64,000 nt of DNA from Phycisphaerales bacterium (GTDB taxonomy: Bacteria > Planctomycetota > Phycisphaerae > Phycisphaerales > SM1A02). The stretch is taken from the NCBI GenBank assembly GCA_029268515.1, contig JAQWNP010000017.1:1-64000 (forward strand), written 5' to 3'. Below the pieces are notes generated by a model. That model ran no database searches. It was not told the origin of the DNA and saw only the letters and a program-made list of their open reading frames with translations. A program made the translations under genes and the position numbers. Positions 24,539 to 33,307 of this stretch are shown piece after piece; the first letter of the stretch is position 1; the number at the start of each line of letters is the position of its first letter.

Positions 24539-24566
24539 AGTATGTCAGAAATCGTCCAAAATGCAA
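24539..24566 (-). promoter_or_regulatory. Candidate promoter of rpsT
   Basis: On the minus strand, TTGCAT (24561-24566) and CATACT (24539-24544) are separated by 16 bases, about 60 bases upstream of the rpsT GTG. It is a partial match to the sigma-70 consensus, with location as the main support. Confidence 0.3.
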
Positions 24567-24618
24567 TTCGACAGGGCTCTCTTTTTGCTTTGGAGGCCCC
24601 TGGGGCCACTCGCAAGGC

Positions 24619-25989
24619 TCAGACGAGGAGCATTGTGGGGGTTTCAATGAGCTCCTTGAGGGCCTGCATATATTGGGCAGCCATTGCTCCATCAATCACT
24701 CGATGATCGAGGCTCAGCGTGCCTTGCATGTCATGGCCGACCACAATCTGGCCATCTCGGACCACAGGTAGCTCGACGGATGCGCCCACAGCGAGAATAG
24801 CGCTGTTTGGTGGGTTGATGATGGCAGTGAAGTGTTCCACGCCAAACATGCCCAGATTCGAGAGTGTAAACGTGGCATCGCTCATCTCTTCGACGGTGAG
24901 TCCTCGCGTGCGAGCTTTTTCAGCGAGCACCTTGGTTTCGGCAGAGATGAGTCGAAGGCTTTTGAGATCCGCATCACGGATGGTTGCAACCACGAGACCG
25001 CCACCCTTTTCTGGGGGCAATGATATGGCTACGCCAATGTTGACTTGTCCGTGGTAGAGAATATGGTCGCCACCAAATGAAGCATTGAAATCTGGGTGAT
25101 CCGCCATCGCTAGAGCGCAGCCGCGGACCAAAAAGTCATTAACAGATAGTTTTACTTCATGGCTTGCGAGTTGTTCATTCAGTGATTTACGTAACTCTAA
25201 AAGAGGGTCCATGTTGAATTTCATGGTCACTTGATAATGTGGAATGGTTGTTTTTGATTCCACAAGTCGGCGTGCAATTGTTTGCCTCATTGGTGTGAGC
25301 GGTGCGGTGTGATCGCCTGCGACTAAGGCGCTCGAAGAGACAGGTGTCACAATATGGGTCACTTGTGAGGGGGTCGCCATTGAAGTTACCATGGCAGTAG
25401 GGGGGATTGCTGCTTGGTTTTCTTTGGAGGCGTCAATGGCTTGAAGGACATCCCGCTTAATAATGCGGCCCTGTGGCCCTGACCCTTGGATCGCTGAAAG
25501 ATCGATGCTGTTGTCATCGGCAATACGACGAGCCACTGGTGTCACCCGCATATGTTCATGCCCACTCTTGTCGGCAGCCGGTGCCGGTGCTGGCGATACA
25601 GCTGGTTCGGCCGCTGGTGTTGGCGTTGCAGCGGGCTCGGCTGCTGGTGCTGGCTCGGCTGCTGCTGGTGCTAGTTCGGCCGCTGGTGCTGGCTCGGCTG
25701 CTGGTGCTGCTGCTGTGTCGTTATCACTCGCGCTGGCAGCAGGGTCTTCGCCCTCTTCAGCCAGAACAGCAATCGTTTGGCCGACTTCGACCGTCTGGCC
25801 TTCTTGGGCAGTGATCTCAGCCACCGTGCCATCATCAAACGCCTGCATTTCCATGGTCGCCTTGTCGGTCTCGACATCTGCGAGTGTGTCACCGCTGTTT
25901 ACGGCGTCACCCTTTTTAACATGCCATTTGATGACAGTGCCTTGCTCCATGGTGTCTGAGAGGCGGGGCATTGTAATCGGAATTGTCAT
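24619..25989 (-). CDS. pdhC: Pyruvate dehydrogenase E2, dihydrolipoamide acetyltransferase
   Basis: A 456-residue E2 chain of the 2-oxo acid dehydrogenase complex, moving acetyl groups from E1 to CoA. One lipoyl domain carries the modified Lys43 in ETDKATMEM. An Ala/Pro/Glu linker spans about 82-140 with near-repeats of AEPAPAA. The E1/E3-binding domain covers about 149-184 (VTPVARRIADDNSIDLS, GSGPQGRIIKRDV). The catalytic domain ends with DHRVIDG containing His429 and Asp433. GGGAG lies upstream of the ATG. It is third in the E1alpha-E1beta-E2 order, 54 bases after E1beta. No E3 gene is in the window, so lipoamide dehydrogenase must be encoded elsewhere. Confidence 0.95.
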   Translation of the reverse strand: MTIPITMPRLSDTMEQGTVIKWHVKKGDAVNSGDTLADVETDKATMEMQAFDDGTVAEITAQEGQTVEVGQTIAVLAEEGEDPAASASDNDTAAAPAAEPAPAAELAPAAAEPAPAAEPAATPTPAAEPAVSPAPAPAADKSGHEHMRVTPVARRIADDNSIDLSAIQGSGPQGRIIKRDVLQAIDASKENQAAIPPTAMVTSMATPSQVTHIVTPVSSSALVAGDHTAPLTPMRQTIARRLVESKTTIPHYQVTMKFNMDPLLELRKSLNEQLASHEVKLSVNDFLVRGCALAMADHPDFNASFGGDHILYHGQVNIGVAISLPPEKGGGLVVATIRDADLKSLRLISAETKVLAEKARTRGLTVEEMSDATFTLSNLGMFGVEHFTAIINPPNSAILAVGASVELPVVRDGQIVVGHDMQGTLSLDHRVIDGAMAAQYMQALKELIETPTMLLV

Positions 25990-26043
25990 GGTTTAAGGCT
26001 CCCGGGCATTGATGAAACACGAGCGGTTTATGATTCGGCGGAT

Positions 26044-27027
26044 CTAGAGGTTGTAGGTAGCGGAACGAACGGCCTCAATGATCTTGCCGGCATGAGGAAG
26101 CATCGCTTGCTCAAGATTTGTGGCGTAGGGTGCCGGGACATCGTCATTGTTCACGCGGTGTACATGATTGTCCAGATGATCGAAACACCACTCCTGGACT
26201 TGAGCAGAAATTTCCGATGCGATTGAAGCAAATGGCCAAGACTGATCAACAACGACGCATGCATTCGTCTTTTTGACAGAGGCGGAAATTGTTTCCATAT
26301 CGAGAGGGCGTATTGAACGTCCATCAACAACTTCACATTCAATTCCAGATTTCGCCAGTTCTTCGGCGGCCTCTAGAGCAAAGTGAACAGGGCGTCCAAA
26401 GGCCACAATGGTGCAGTCAGTGCCTGTTCTTCGGACCCGAGCTTCCCCAATTGGTGTGAGGTACTCTTCTTCTGGGACTTCACCTTTCAGTGAGAGGAGT
26501 CGCTCTGACTCAAGGCAAAAGACAGGATCATCATCCCGGATGGCGCTCTTAAGTAGGCCTTTGGCGTCATCGGGGAACGCTGGAATAATCATCTTCAATC
26601 CGGGAACATTTGCGAACATTGACTCGACACACCAGGAGTGCGTTGAACCAAGCTGTCCACCAGCGCCGTCGTTTCCTCGAAAGACGATTGGTACGCCAAA
26701 CTGACCGCCGGACATATACAACATTTTAGGTGCATTATTGAGTACCTGGTCTGCGCTGACCAAGCTAAAGGACCAGCTCATGAACTCAATGATGGGACGT
26801 AAGCCCATCATTGCGGCACCAATTCCCAAGCCGGAGAAGCCTGTTTCAGAAATGGGTGTGTCAATAATACGATCAGCGCCGAACTCTTCGAGCATGCCTC
26901 GGCTGACTTTGTAAGCCCCATTGTATTGAGCGACTTCTTCACCCATCAGAAACACACGTTCGTCGCGATGCATTTCTTCTGTCATCGCTTCACGGAGTGC
27001 ATCACGGAATTCAATTTCTCTGGCCAT
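26044..27027 (-). CDS. pdhB: Pyruvate dehydrogenase E1 beta subunit
   Basis: A 327-residue transketolase-fold subunit. Characteristic segments are FLMGEEVAQYNGAYKVSRGM, TPISETGFSGLGIGAAM, FVMS-type FMSWSFSLVSADQV and GGQLGSTHSWCVESMFANVP. The C-terminal half carries VVDGRSIRPLDMETI, typical of the subunit's transketolase C domain. With E1alpha it decarboxylates pyruvate on thiamine diphosphate. The ATG lies 2 bases past the E1alpha stop, with AGGAGG inside the E1alpha coding end, so the two are tightly coupled. Confidence 0.95.
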   Translation of the reverse strand: MAREIEFRDALREAMTEEMHRDERVFLMGEEVAQYNGAYKVSRGMLEEFGADRIIDTPISETGFSGLGIGAAMMGLRPIIEFMSWSFSLVSADQVLNNAPKMLYMSGGQFGVPIVFRGNDGAGGQLGSTHSWCVESMFANVPGLKMIIPAFPDDAKGLLKSAIRDDDPVFCLESERLLSLKGEVPEEEYLTPIGEARVRRTGTDCTIVAFGRPVHFALEAAEELAKSGIECEVVDGRSIRPLDMETISASVKKTNACVVVDQSWPFASIASEISAQVQEWCFDHLDNHVHRVNNDDVPAPYATNLEQAMLPHAGKIIEAVRSATYNL

Positions 27028-27029
27028 GG

Positions 27030-28178
27030 TCAGGCGTCCTCCTGACTTTTGTTTGCATCTTCGCTACGCAACATAGTGGGAAGTGTCGTGCCTTTGAATG
27101 GCCCCCAAGTGCCGGTGTGAACATCGACATATAGTTCATCCAGTGGTGGTGGCGGTGCATCAGTGGCTCGCCGGACAACATCACGAATCTCATCGCGAAT
27201 CTCAGTTGTCATTTTTTTGTACTCGTCAGCGGTCAGATTGCCTGATTCGATGAGGTCGTGCGAAAGGTGATCAATCGGATCTCGCTTGTGCCATTGCTCT
27301 TCTTCTTCAGGAGTCCGGTACTTGCGAGGATCAGACATGGAGTGACCCTTGTAGCGATAGGTGCGAATTTCTACCAGATCGGGCTTGGAGTTCTTTCTTG
27401 AGAAGTCAACAATCTTTTTGAATTGGTCATGAACAGAAACGACGTCCATCCCTTCCTCGATCAGATGTCCCTTCATTCCATAAGCTTCAGCCTTGCGGTA
27501 GAGCGCATCGGCCAATGTGGTACCACGTGCGACTGAAGTCCCCATGGCATATCCATTGTTTTCGATGACAAAGATCACTGGAAGATCGAGTATGCCTGCG
27601 AGGTTCAGAGCCTCATGGAAAGCGCCTTGATTGATGGCGCCATCTCCCAGATAGCACACAGTGACTCGGGCGTGATCAGATTGCTTGAGAATCTCTTGCT
27701 CATACTTTGTCGCAAAGGCCAGTCCTGTTGCGAGCGGCGTCTGGGCGCCAACGATGGCATGCCCCCCATAAAGGTGTTTATCGCGGTCAAACATATGCAT
27801 TGACCCGCCCTTACCTTTTGCACAACCATCAAATCTGCCGAAGAGCTCTGCCATACATCGATATGGATCCATGCCACGTGCAAGGGCGTGGCCATGGCAG
27901 CGGTATGCAGTAATGACTGGATCATCGTCATTGAGGGCCGTAATGGTGCCAACGGCGACTGCTTCTTGCCCGCTATAGATGTGGCAGAAGCCTCCGATAA
28001 GGCGGTTTTGATACGCCTGCATCGTGCGTACCTCAAACTCTCGAATGAGGAGCATTTCCCGTAGCCACTGCTTGAGCTTTTTTACACTTGAACTCTTAGT
28101 CACTTTGCCTTTGGCCTCGTCCTTTACTGGCGGTGCCACCTTTTCCTGAATGGTCTTTGTTGCTGTTGCTTTGGTCAT
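27030..28178 (-). CDS. pdhA: Pyruvate dehydrogenase E1 alpha subunit
   Basis: A 382-residue subunit binding thiamine diphosphate through the GDG...NN motif at 178-208 (GDGAINQGAFHEALNLAG to IENN). Other marks are GGFCHIYSGQEAVAVG, YRCHGHALARG, KGKGGSMHMF and the phosphorylation-loop region YRYKGHSMSDPRKYR. The start at 28178 is a choice: there is no strong ribosome-binding site, and further in-frame starts at 28229 and 28277 would add hydrophobic residues unlike the family. The first 35 residues form a Lys/Thr/Val-rich extension absent from many homologues. It is first in the pdh operon and divergent from the small membrane-protein gene at 28410. Confidence 0.93.
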   Translation of the reverse strand: MTKATATKTIQEKVAPPVKDEAKGKVTKSSSVKKLKQWLREMLLIREFEVRTMQAYQNRLIGGFCHIYSGQEAVAVGTITALNDDDPVITAYRCHGHALARGMDPYRCMAELFGRFDGCAKGKGGSMHMFDRDKHLYGGHAIVGAQTPLATGLAFATKYEQEILKQSDHARVTVCYLGDGAINQGAFHEALNLAGILDLPVIFVIENNGYAMGTSVARGTTLADALYRKAEAYGMKGHLIEEGMDVVSVHDQFKKIVDFSRKNSKPDLVEIRTYRYKGHSMSDPRKYRTPEEEEQWHKRDPIDHLSHDLIESGNLTADEYKKMTTEIRDEIRDVVRRATDAPPPPLDELYVDVHTGTWGPFKGTTLPTMLRSEDANKSQEDA

Positions 28179-28409
28179 GCGCAGTCTCAATCTGGCACTC
28201 GTATCTGGCGCTGCGATTTCCAGGGGCATCCCCTGGCAAAATATGTACAGCCAAGCCAATAGGATAGTGGATAGCATGATTTATGGCGCCCCCGGGGACT
28301 CTCAGAGGCTCTGGCGGTGTCTACGCGGATGGGTTGCCTGGGTACAGTATGTTCGTGCCTCTGCTATTCTGTCCGCGCTGTTTCGGCCTCAATCATAAAT
28401 GGAGCCCCT

Positions 28410-28610
28410 ATGAGCAACGGACCCCGACCAAATCTGGACAATGAGCCGCCAATTATTGATGGACCTGAGCATCATCGCACAGAGTCCTCCTGGACCAGTG
28501 ACGATTCAACTGAGCGTAATGAGGCGGTTAACGTCTTATGGTGGATCTTCTGGGTGATCGTAATCGGGCTGGCAGTCATTGCCGGTCTGTTTGCGTTTTC
28601 GATCTTTTAG
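28410..28610 (+). CDS. Small single-pass membrane protein
   Basis: A 66-residue protein: a polar, acidic N-terminus (PNLDNEPPIIDGPEHHRTES) and one C-terminal membrane helix (WWIFWVIVIGLAVIAGLFAF). GGAG lies 6 bases before the ATG; an in-frame upstream start at 28317 adds Cys-rich residues that look non-coding. It is followed 12 bases later by the MscS-type channel gene, so the two are probably co-transcribed. No family recognised. Confidence 0.6.
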   Translation: MSNGPRPNLDNEPPIIDGPEHHRTESSWTSDDSTERNEAVNVLWWIFWVIVIGLAVIAGLFAFSIF

Positions 28611-28622
28611 AGGATGTTATTA

Positions 28623-29864
28623 ATGCATTTAGATCCTTCAACAACCTCCAGTCCGGTGGATCATCCTGCTGTGGCGTCCGGAGATGGGGCCGAAGCTGGC
28701 CCAGGCACAGGTGAAGCGCATAGCCAGGTCGACTGGTTCGAATGGGATACCTATGTCGAAATAGTTGAGTCATTTTTCGAACTTCACACCCTTGATCTCA
28801 TTCTCACTGTCGTTTTTCTTTTGACTGCTGTGATTGCGGACATCGTCCAAAGATTTATGATTCGTAGGTTGCGTAAACGTGCTGAGAGAAATGGTCACGA
28901 AGTACGGTCTATTATTGCGGCTGCCATCACGGGTCCTTTGGGGTTTGGGATCTGGATTACGGCAATTACAACTTCAATACAGTTGTATGTTCCTGAAGAC
29001 ACCAGGGTCATTCCCGTGTTTTACGAATATGTCGGTGACATTCGTATTCTTGTCATTATTGCGTTACTCGCATGGTTCATTGCTCGGTGCCTTCGGCGGA
29101 GCGAAGTGGTTGTTGTCAACCGGCACCAAGCCGCCAATGCTGAGTTTGACCTGACTGCATTACAAGCACTTATGGGCTTTGGTGTGATCATGGTTTGGAT
29201 CGTTGCGGTACTGGTGGGTTTTCAATCGCTCGGTTTCAATCTGGCAGCCTTGCTGACGATCGGTGGTGTCGGTGCGGCAGCAATCGGATTTGCGGCTCAG
29301 GATTGCATCTCGAATTTCTTTGGAGGTTTGATGGTGCTTTTCAATGCGCCATTTAAAGTGGGCGATTGGATTCAGTCACCAGATCGAGAACTTGAGGGCA
29401 CCGTGGAGCGGATTGGTCTTTATGCGACGGTCGTTCGTTCATTTGATAAGCGGCCAATCTATGTGCCGAATTCTATTTTCCTCAAGGCTATTACTGTCAA
29501 TCCATCAAGAATGACCAATCGACGGATTAAGTTTAATTTGACTTTGCGTTATCAAGATTTGGGTCAGGTTCAGGCGGTGAGTGATGCCATTAAGAAAATG
29601 CTGATGGAGCATCCAGAGATTGATACTGCGCAGACGATGCTGGTTAACTTCACAACATATGGTGACTCATCGATTGATATCATGATTTACACATTCACAA
29701 AAACGACCGTCTGGGCCAAGTTTGAAGATATACGGTCGGATGTGCTTCTTAGGATTGGTGGCATTGTCAAGCAACATGACGCTGACTTTGCATTCCCAAC
29801 ACGTACGATTGAGTTTGCTGGATCTCCGCCACAGGACGTTCAACCATTAGGCGTCTCCAGTTAA
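28623..29864 (+). CDS. MscS-family mechanosensitive channel
   Basis: A 413-residue inner-membrane channel that opens under membrane tension to release osmolytes. After a polar N-terminus there are about four to five membrane helices. The pore helix and beta domain read FNLAALLTIGGVGAAAIGFA, AQDCISNFFGGLMVLFNAPF and KVGDWIQ, the standard MscS TM3/beta block, followed by GTVERIGLYATVVRSFD and VPNSIF. The C-terminal domain ends without extra modules. The start at 28623 is preferred over 28614 because AGAGG is then correctly spaced at 9 bases. Confidence 0.92.
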   Translation: MHLDPSTTSSPVDHPAVASGDGAEAGPGTGEAHSQVDWFEWDTYVEIVESFFELHTLDLILTVVFLLTAVIADIVQRFMIRRLRKRAERNGHEVRSIIAAAITGPLGFGIWITAITTSIQLYVPEDTRVIPVFYEYVGDIRILVIIALLAWFIARCLRRSEVVVVNRHQAANAEFDLTALQALMGFGVIMVWIVAVLVGFQSLGFNLAALLTIGGVGAAAIGFAAQDCISNFFGGLMVLFNAPFKVGDWIQSPDRELEGTVERIGLYATVVRSFDKRPIYVPNSIFLKAITVNPSRMTNRRIKFNLTLRYQDLGQVQAVSDAIKKMLMEHPEIDTAQTMLVNFTTYGDSSIDIMIYTFTKTTVWAKFEDIRSDVLLRIGGIVKQHDADFAFPTRTIEFAGSPPQDVQPLGVSS

Positions 29865-29889
29865 AACGATGACATGAAGTGGAGTTTTT

Positions 29890-30177
29890 ATGAGCAACCA
29901 TGCAAATGATTTGATGACCGTGGCGACACCGCAGTCTGAGGTAGAGGCCCAGGTCTTGGTCGATGCGCTTAATGATGCAGGCATCAAAGCGGTTGCTTTT
30001 GCATCCGCTACTGGGGGGACAGCCCTGCCTTTCCCGGGGGGTGTCGCAGTTCAGGTCCCAGAAGCTGATGTGGATCGAGCGAAAGCGATCATTGCCGACG
30101 TTGGCACGGAAGGGGCCCAGATTGACTGGGATAATGTTGATGTTGGAGAGGCAGAAGGTGATGGTTCAGACGCTTAG
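29890..30177 (+). CDS. DUF2007-type putative signal-transducing protein
   Basis: A 95-residue acidic protein. TVATPQSEVEAQVLVDALND and AGIKAVAF match the DUF2007 pattern (a ferredoxin-like fold: a strand, a helix with E-A-x-x-x-x-x-L-x-x-x-G-I, then VQVPEADVDRAKAII). The acidic tail is extra. The function of the family is not known, although PII-like folds suggest a sensing role. It follows the MscS gene by 25 bases with GGAG upstream of the ATG and is likely in the same operon. Confidence 0.75.
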   Translation: MSNHANDLMTVATPQSEVEAQVLVDALNDAGIKAVAFASATGGTALPFPGGVAVQVPEADVDRAKAIIADVGTEGAQIDWDNVDVGEAEGDGSDA

Positions 30178-30315
30178 CGATCTTTGCCTAATACGTACGC
30201 ATACACAGGGCAACCTTGGGGCCATGCCCACCTCCCTGGTCCATTGAGTATGGTTCATTGCCTAAAATTCAATGTTCATTGGAAAGATAGATTTAAAATG
30301 GCAGGGCTGCGGCTG

Positions 30316-30344
30316 TTGAGGGGCTATGGGGCCTCTGGTACGCT
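30316..30344 (+). promoter_or_regulatory. Candidate promoter of tRNA-Arg
   Basis: TTGAGG (30316-30321) and TACGCT (30339-30344) are separated by 17 bases and lie about 30 bases before the mature tRNA. The same GTACGCT -10-like element with a TTG-N-R-G -35-like element and a 17-base spacer occurs upstream of the secretin gene (59296-59324). Confidence 0.42.
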
Positions 30345-30373
30345 GCCTCTCTGCATGCAGGTACTGCAAAGAT

Positions 30374-30447
30374 GCGGGTGTAGCTCAATTGGATAGAGCA
30401 TCGGTCTACGAAACCGAAGGTTACAGGTTCGAGCCCTGTCACCCGCG
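30374..30447 (+). tRNA. tRNA-Arg (anticodon ACG)
   Basis: A complete cloverleaf: acceptor GCGGGTG paired with CACCCGC, a D arm GCTC/GAGC, anticodon stem TCGGT/ACCGA with loop CTACGAA (anticodon ACG, wobble A normally deaminated to inosine) and T arm ACAGG-TTCGAGC-CCTGT. The discriminator is G at 30447 and the 3' CCA is not encoded. It reads CGU/CGC/CGA arginine codons. Confidence 0.96.
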
Positions 30448-30487
30448 TTGCCAAGCAGTCATCAATCGCATGTAAAACCCACTTTGA

Positions 30488-30628
30488 GCATTTGATCAAT
30501 GTGAACTGCTGCCTGCAGTACTCGATCTTGCCCCCTCATCAGACTGTCAAGTAGATCTAAACAACGATGGTCTTGTCAATGTCACGGATCAACTCGCGGT
30601 GATTGCAGGCTGTGGAGTGTGCCAATAG
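30488..30628 (+). pseudogene. Relic of a dockerin-like C-terminus
   Basis: A 46-codon open stretch with no start codon, beginning right after an in-frame TGA and ending at TAG 30626-30628. It encodes FDQCELLPAVLDLAPSSDCQ followed by DLNNDGLVNVTDQLAVIAG and CGVCQ. The second part is a calcium-binding dockerin-type repeat (D-x-N-x-D-G-x-V-x-x-x-D). In this group of bacteria such repeats close large secreted proteins. The rest of the gene is missing, and tRNA-Arg lies 40 bases upstream, so it reads as a truncated remnant, possibly left by a rearrangement beside the tRNA gene. It is too short for routine ORF calling. Confidence 0.55.
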
Positions 30629-30646
30629 TCGGTTTCGAACGGTGAA

Positions 30647-31357
30647 CTAGAACCCGCCGTCGCGCATTTTTTCGATTGACTCAGAATAGGGATACGATGC
30701 AAAGACACCTGTTGGTGCGAGTTCCCACATACGGAGTGATGGATAGACGTCGCCACAGTAGCCAGATTCATGCATCGTTCGCAGCACGGTCTCGAAACTC
30801 GGTTCATTACCTGAGGCATCAACGAGTCGGTTTGACTTAGCGCCTAAGAAGCTAATCGATGCGCAAGGCAGTCGGTCATAGCGATGTTCAAGCATACGGC
30901 CTATTTTCCGGAAGCCACCAGCAATGTCGTTGAGTGTGAAGTGGTCCCGATCCGGGTGGCGTAAAAGTGCCAGTACCTCAACAGCGTCCATGTCGTATTT
31001 AAGAACCAGTACATCATCAGGTGATGCTGAGCTCGCAAAGGTACGAGCATGCATCGTGATAGAATCGGCATTCCATTGGCTGGTTGGTAGCAGATCTGCA
31101 AGATGACCAATGATGCCATTGGCATTGTCGTCAGGATTCACGCCACAAATCAAAGTGCGATAGCGGCGAGAGAGCATGTCATTCAGTAGATGTTGGCCCC
31201 ATTGAATACGGACACATCGCCCATCCGGATTCGCGTCCTTTGGATTGCCAGCCGGTAAAAGTACCACACGATCAGCCCGTCGATCGGCGTGCATAAGGGC
31301 ATCGCCCTCGCCATCATAAAGCTTGGGGACATGTTCTTCTGATGCTGTTTTTGTCAT
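30647..31357 (-). CDS. Conserved-looking protein of unknown function
   Basis: A 236-residue soluble protein. The start at 31357 (MTKTASEEHV) has AGGAG 8 bases upstream. Visible elements are RVVLLPAGNPKDANPDG, TLICGVNPDDNANGIIGHLA, DVLVLKYDMDAVEVLALLRH and a C-terminal GVFASYPYSESIEKM; the pattern suggests an alpha/beta fold with conserved acidic residues. I recognise no family. It has a single Cys near the middle, Cys63 by the chosen start, and others further on. It is followed on the minus strand by the dockerin-like relic. The gene upstream is the double ABC-2 permease, whose own stop is 108 bases away on the other side, so it appears to be a separate unit. Confidence 0.6.
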   Translation of the reverse strand: MTKTASEEHVPKLYDGEGDALMHADRRADRVVLLPAGNPKDANPDGRCVRIQWGQHLLNDMLSRRYRTLICGVNPDDNANGIIGHLADLLPTSQWNADSITMHARTFASSASPDDVLVLKYDMDAVEVLALLRHPDRDHFTLNDIAGGFRKIGRMLEHRYDRLPCASISFLGAKSNRLVDASGNEPSFETVLRTMHESGYCGDVYPSLRMWELAPTGVFASYPYSESIEKMRDGGF

Positions 31358-31465
31358 GGCGAATCTCCTCATAGAACAACGGTTTTGTTCTGCTCGCGGT
31401 ATTCATCATACCAGGGCAATTCCAAAACGAGGAAGATCGCTATTGCATTGCATTGGCCGATTGAA

Positions 31466-33307
31466 TCATGCTGTCCCAGCCAATCTACGGACAGTCATCA
31501 TGAAGCCTCGCTTCATATTGGCGTACATAGCCCAGACAATGAGGCTGTAAATCAGAGCGCCCACAACAGCACCAATAAAGAGCGTGAGGCGAGCTGTGAA
31601 AACGCTGTCGTTCAGTGCATCGGGGATCATTTGGACAGGATATGAACTTGTGTAGAGCACGTTGATTGGGCTGAGGCTCTCGATGAAGGCGCCCGCGAAA
31701 GAGAAGTTCGCCCCAGCGGGAATACCACAGAGACTGAGGAGGCCCAAAACACTTCCAGCGGTGAGTACCGAGAAGACCACGGAGGAAATGGTGCTCTTGC
31801 TGCGGATTGACCATTGCAGGCCAACCATCACGCAGAAGGCAGTAAATGGTACCAGTACCAGTATGAGTGCGATGACCACTTCAGGGAGTACCAGTGGCAG
31901 CACCAGTGCACTACCACCAAATGGGTTTGGTATTGATGCGGTGGCCCCGCGCCCAAAACCATCACTTAAGACAAAGATGGCGACAATGAGCATCGAGGTG
32001 ATTGGAACAGCCATCATGGGCGCAAGAAACTGAACAATGCCTCGGAGTTTGCCAGCGATATAGGGGCCCGGTTGAATAGGCGTCGTCAGAATGAGATCAA
32101 GGGTTCCATCTTCACGTTCACGAGCCACTGCTGTGGCGCTCATATTGATGGCGACCAGCGTAATGACGATGACCTCAGCAGCAACAAGTACCGTGATCAC
32201 TTGCTTGGCCACCTTTTGGTCAACGGTGTCTGTTGCCATGAGAACTGTCAATAGAAATGGGATTGCAATACCCACAATGACAAATCCCCAGCGACCAAGA
32301 ATGGAGGGCAGGTTACGACCACGATTATGCGATTCTCGCCATGAAATTGGATTACGGCCAACCGGTCGTGGGACGCGCGTTGAGCTGCCAACAGCACTGA
32401 GCCCAACCAGTCGACGCCACCACGGAAGGCTGCCGGTGGCCATTCCAATCATACGAACACGCAGTGTTGAATAAGCAACCATCAACCCAGATAGGATCAA
32501 ACAAATCCAACAGAATGTTGCAATGGGATGGGAAAACCACAGGTTTGAGATCCAAGAGCTTGAATCTGTTGGTGGACGGGCAATATAAGAATTTGAATAG
32601 AGTAGAACTTCGAGTGCTAAAAACGGATTGAGTGGGGTGAGTACAGTGGAAAGGTCTGTGATCGATCCGGCACGAACCGGTTGTCGGATCTGTATGTCAG
32701 CGGCATAGGTCAGAAATAAGTAAATGATGACGCAAAAGTAGAAAAGAAACACGGCGCGCTTTCCAGCCGTACGGGTGACCGATAGTGTGACGGCAATAGC
32801 CGCCACCAGCAGCGCGCTGCATGCAGCAATGGCGTAACTTTGGAAAATGGAGCTACCAGGAACACCACCAAAATATTGGGTGACAGCAAAGAGCGGGAGG
32901 CTGGCAAGGAGCAGGGCCAGTACAAAGAACAATCGTCCAAAGAGATTGCCAAGCACAATCTGCATCGAGTTCAAAGGTGTTGTCAGCAGGATGTCCCAGG
33001 TTCGCGGTGATGCTTCTTGAGCAATGGCACCTGCCATGAACACTGGCGTCAACAAACAGATCAATCCAACCTGAAGCAAACTGACCACGGTAAAGAGCTG
33101 GGCGCCACCAGCAGCAAAGCTGCGCATGGACATAGAGCTGCCACCGATCTCACCGAGCAAGACAAAGAGCATGACCACAATCATGATGGCCAGATATCCA
33201 GAGCGGAGATAGAGATGGCGCACCCGCCTCGAACCACCTTGGATCAGACGGAGGCAGATGGGGTTGGTTGGAAGCAGTCGCAAGACCCAGTTGAGTATGG
33301 CTGGCAT
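31466..33307 (-). CDS. Double-length ABC-2 type permease
   Basis: A 613-residue membrane protein built of two ABC-2 permease halves. Each half has a cytoplasmic coupling segment: EASPRTWDILLTTPL at about 98-112 and REREDGTLDLILTTPI at about 396-411, each flanked by about six membrane helices. Internal homology indicates fusion after duplication. Such permeases form ABC exporters with a separate ATPase, but no ABC ATPase gene is next to it, so the partner must be elsewhere. The start at 33307 has AGGAAG upstream. The 650 bases before it contain no gene. Confidence 0.85.
   Translation of the reverse strand: MPAILNWVLRLLPTNPICLRLIQGGSRRVRHLYLRSGYLAIMIVVMLFVLLGEIGGSSMSMRSFAAGGAQLFTVVSLLQVGLICLLTPVFMAGAIAQEASPRTWDILLTTPLNSMQIVLGNLFGRLFFVLALLLASLPLFAVTQYFGGVPGSSIFQSYAIAACSALLVAAIAVTLSVTRTAGKRAVFLFYFCVIIYLFLTYAADIQIRQPVRAGSITDLSTVLTPLNPFLALEVLLYSNSYIARPPTDSSSWISNLWFSHPIATFCWICLILSGLMVAYSTLRVRMIGMATGSLPWWRRLVGLSAVGSSTRVPRPVGRNPISWRESHNRGRNLPSILGRWGFVIVGIAIPFLLTVLMATDTVDQKVAKQVITVLVAAEVIVITLVAINMSATAVAREREDGTLDLILTTPIQPGPYIAGKLRGIVQFLAPMMAVPITSMLIVAIFVLSDGFGRGATASIPNPFGGSALVLPLVLPEVVIALILVLVPFTAFCVMVGLQWSIRSKSTISSVVFSVLTAGSVLGLLSLCGIPAGANFSFAGAFIESLSPINVLYTSSYPVQMIPDALNDSVFTARLTLFIGAVVGALIYSLIVWAMYANMKRGFMMTVRRLAGTA

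Noticed and set aside
25463-25996. 177-residue ORF on the plus strand opposite pdhC
   Set aside because: It is an antisense shadow of the Ala/Pro/Glu linker, with Gly/Ala/Ser repeats produced by the codon bias on the other strand.
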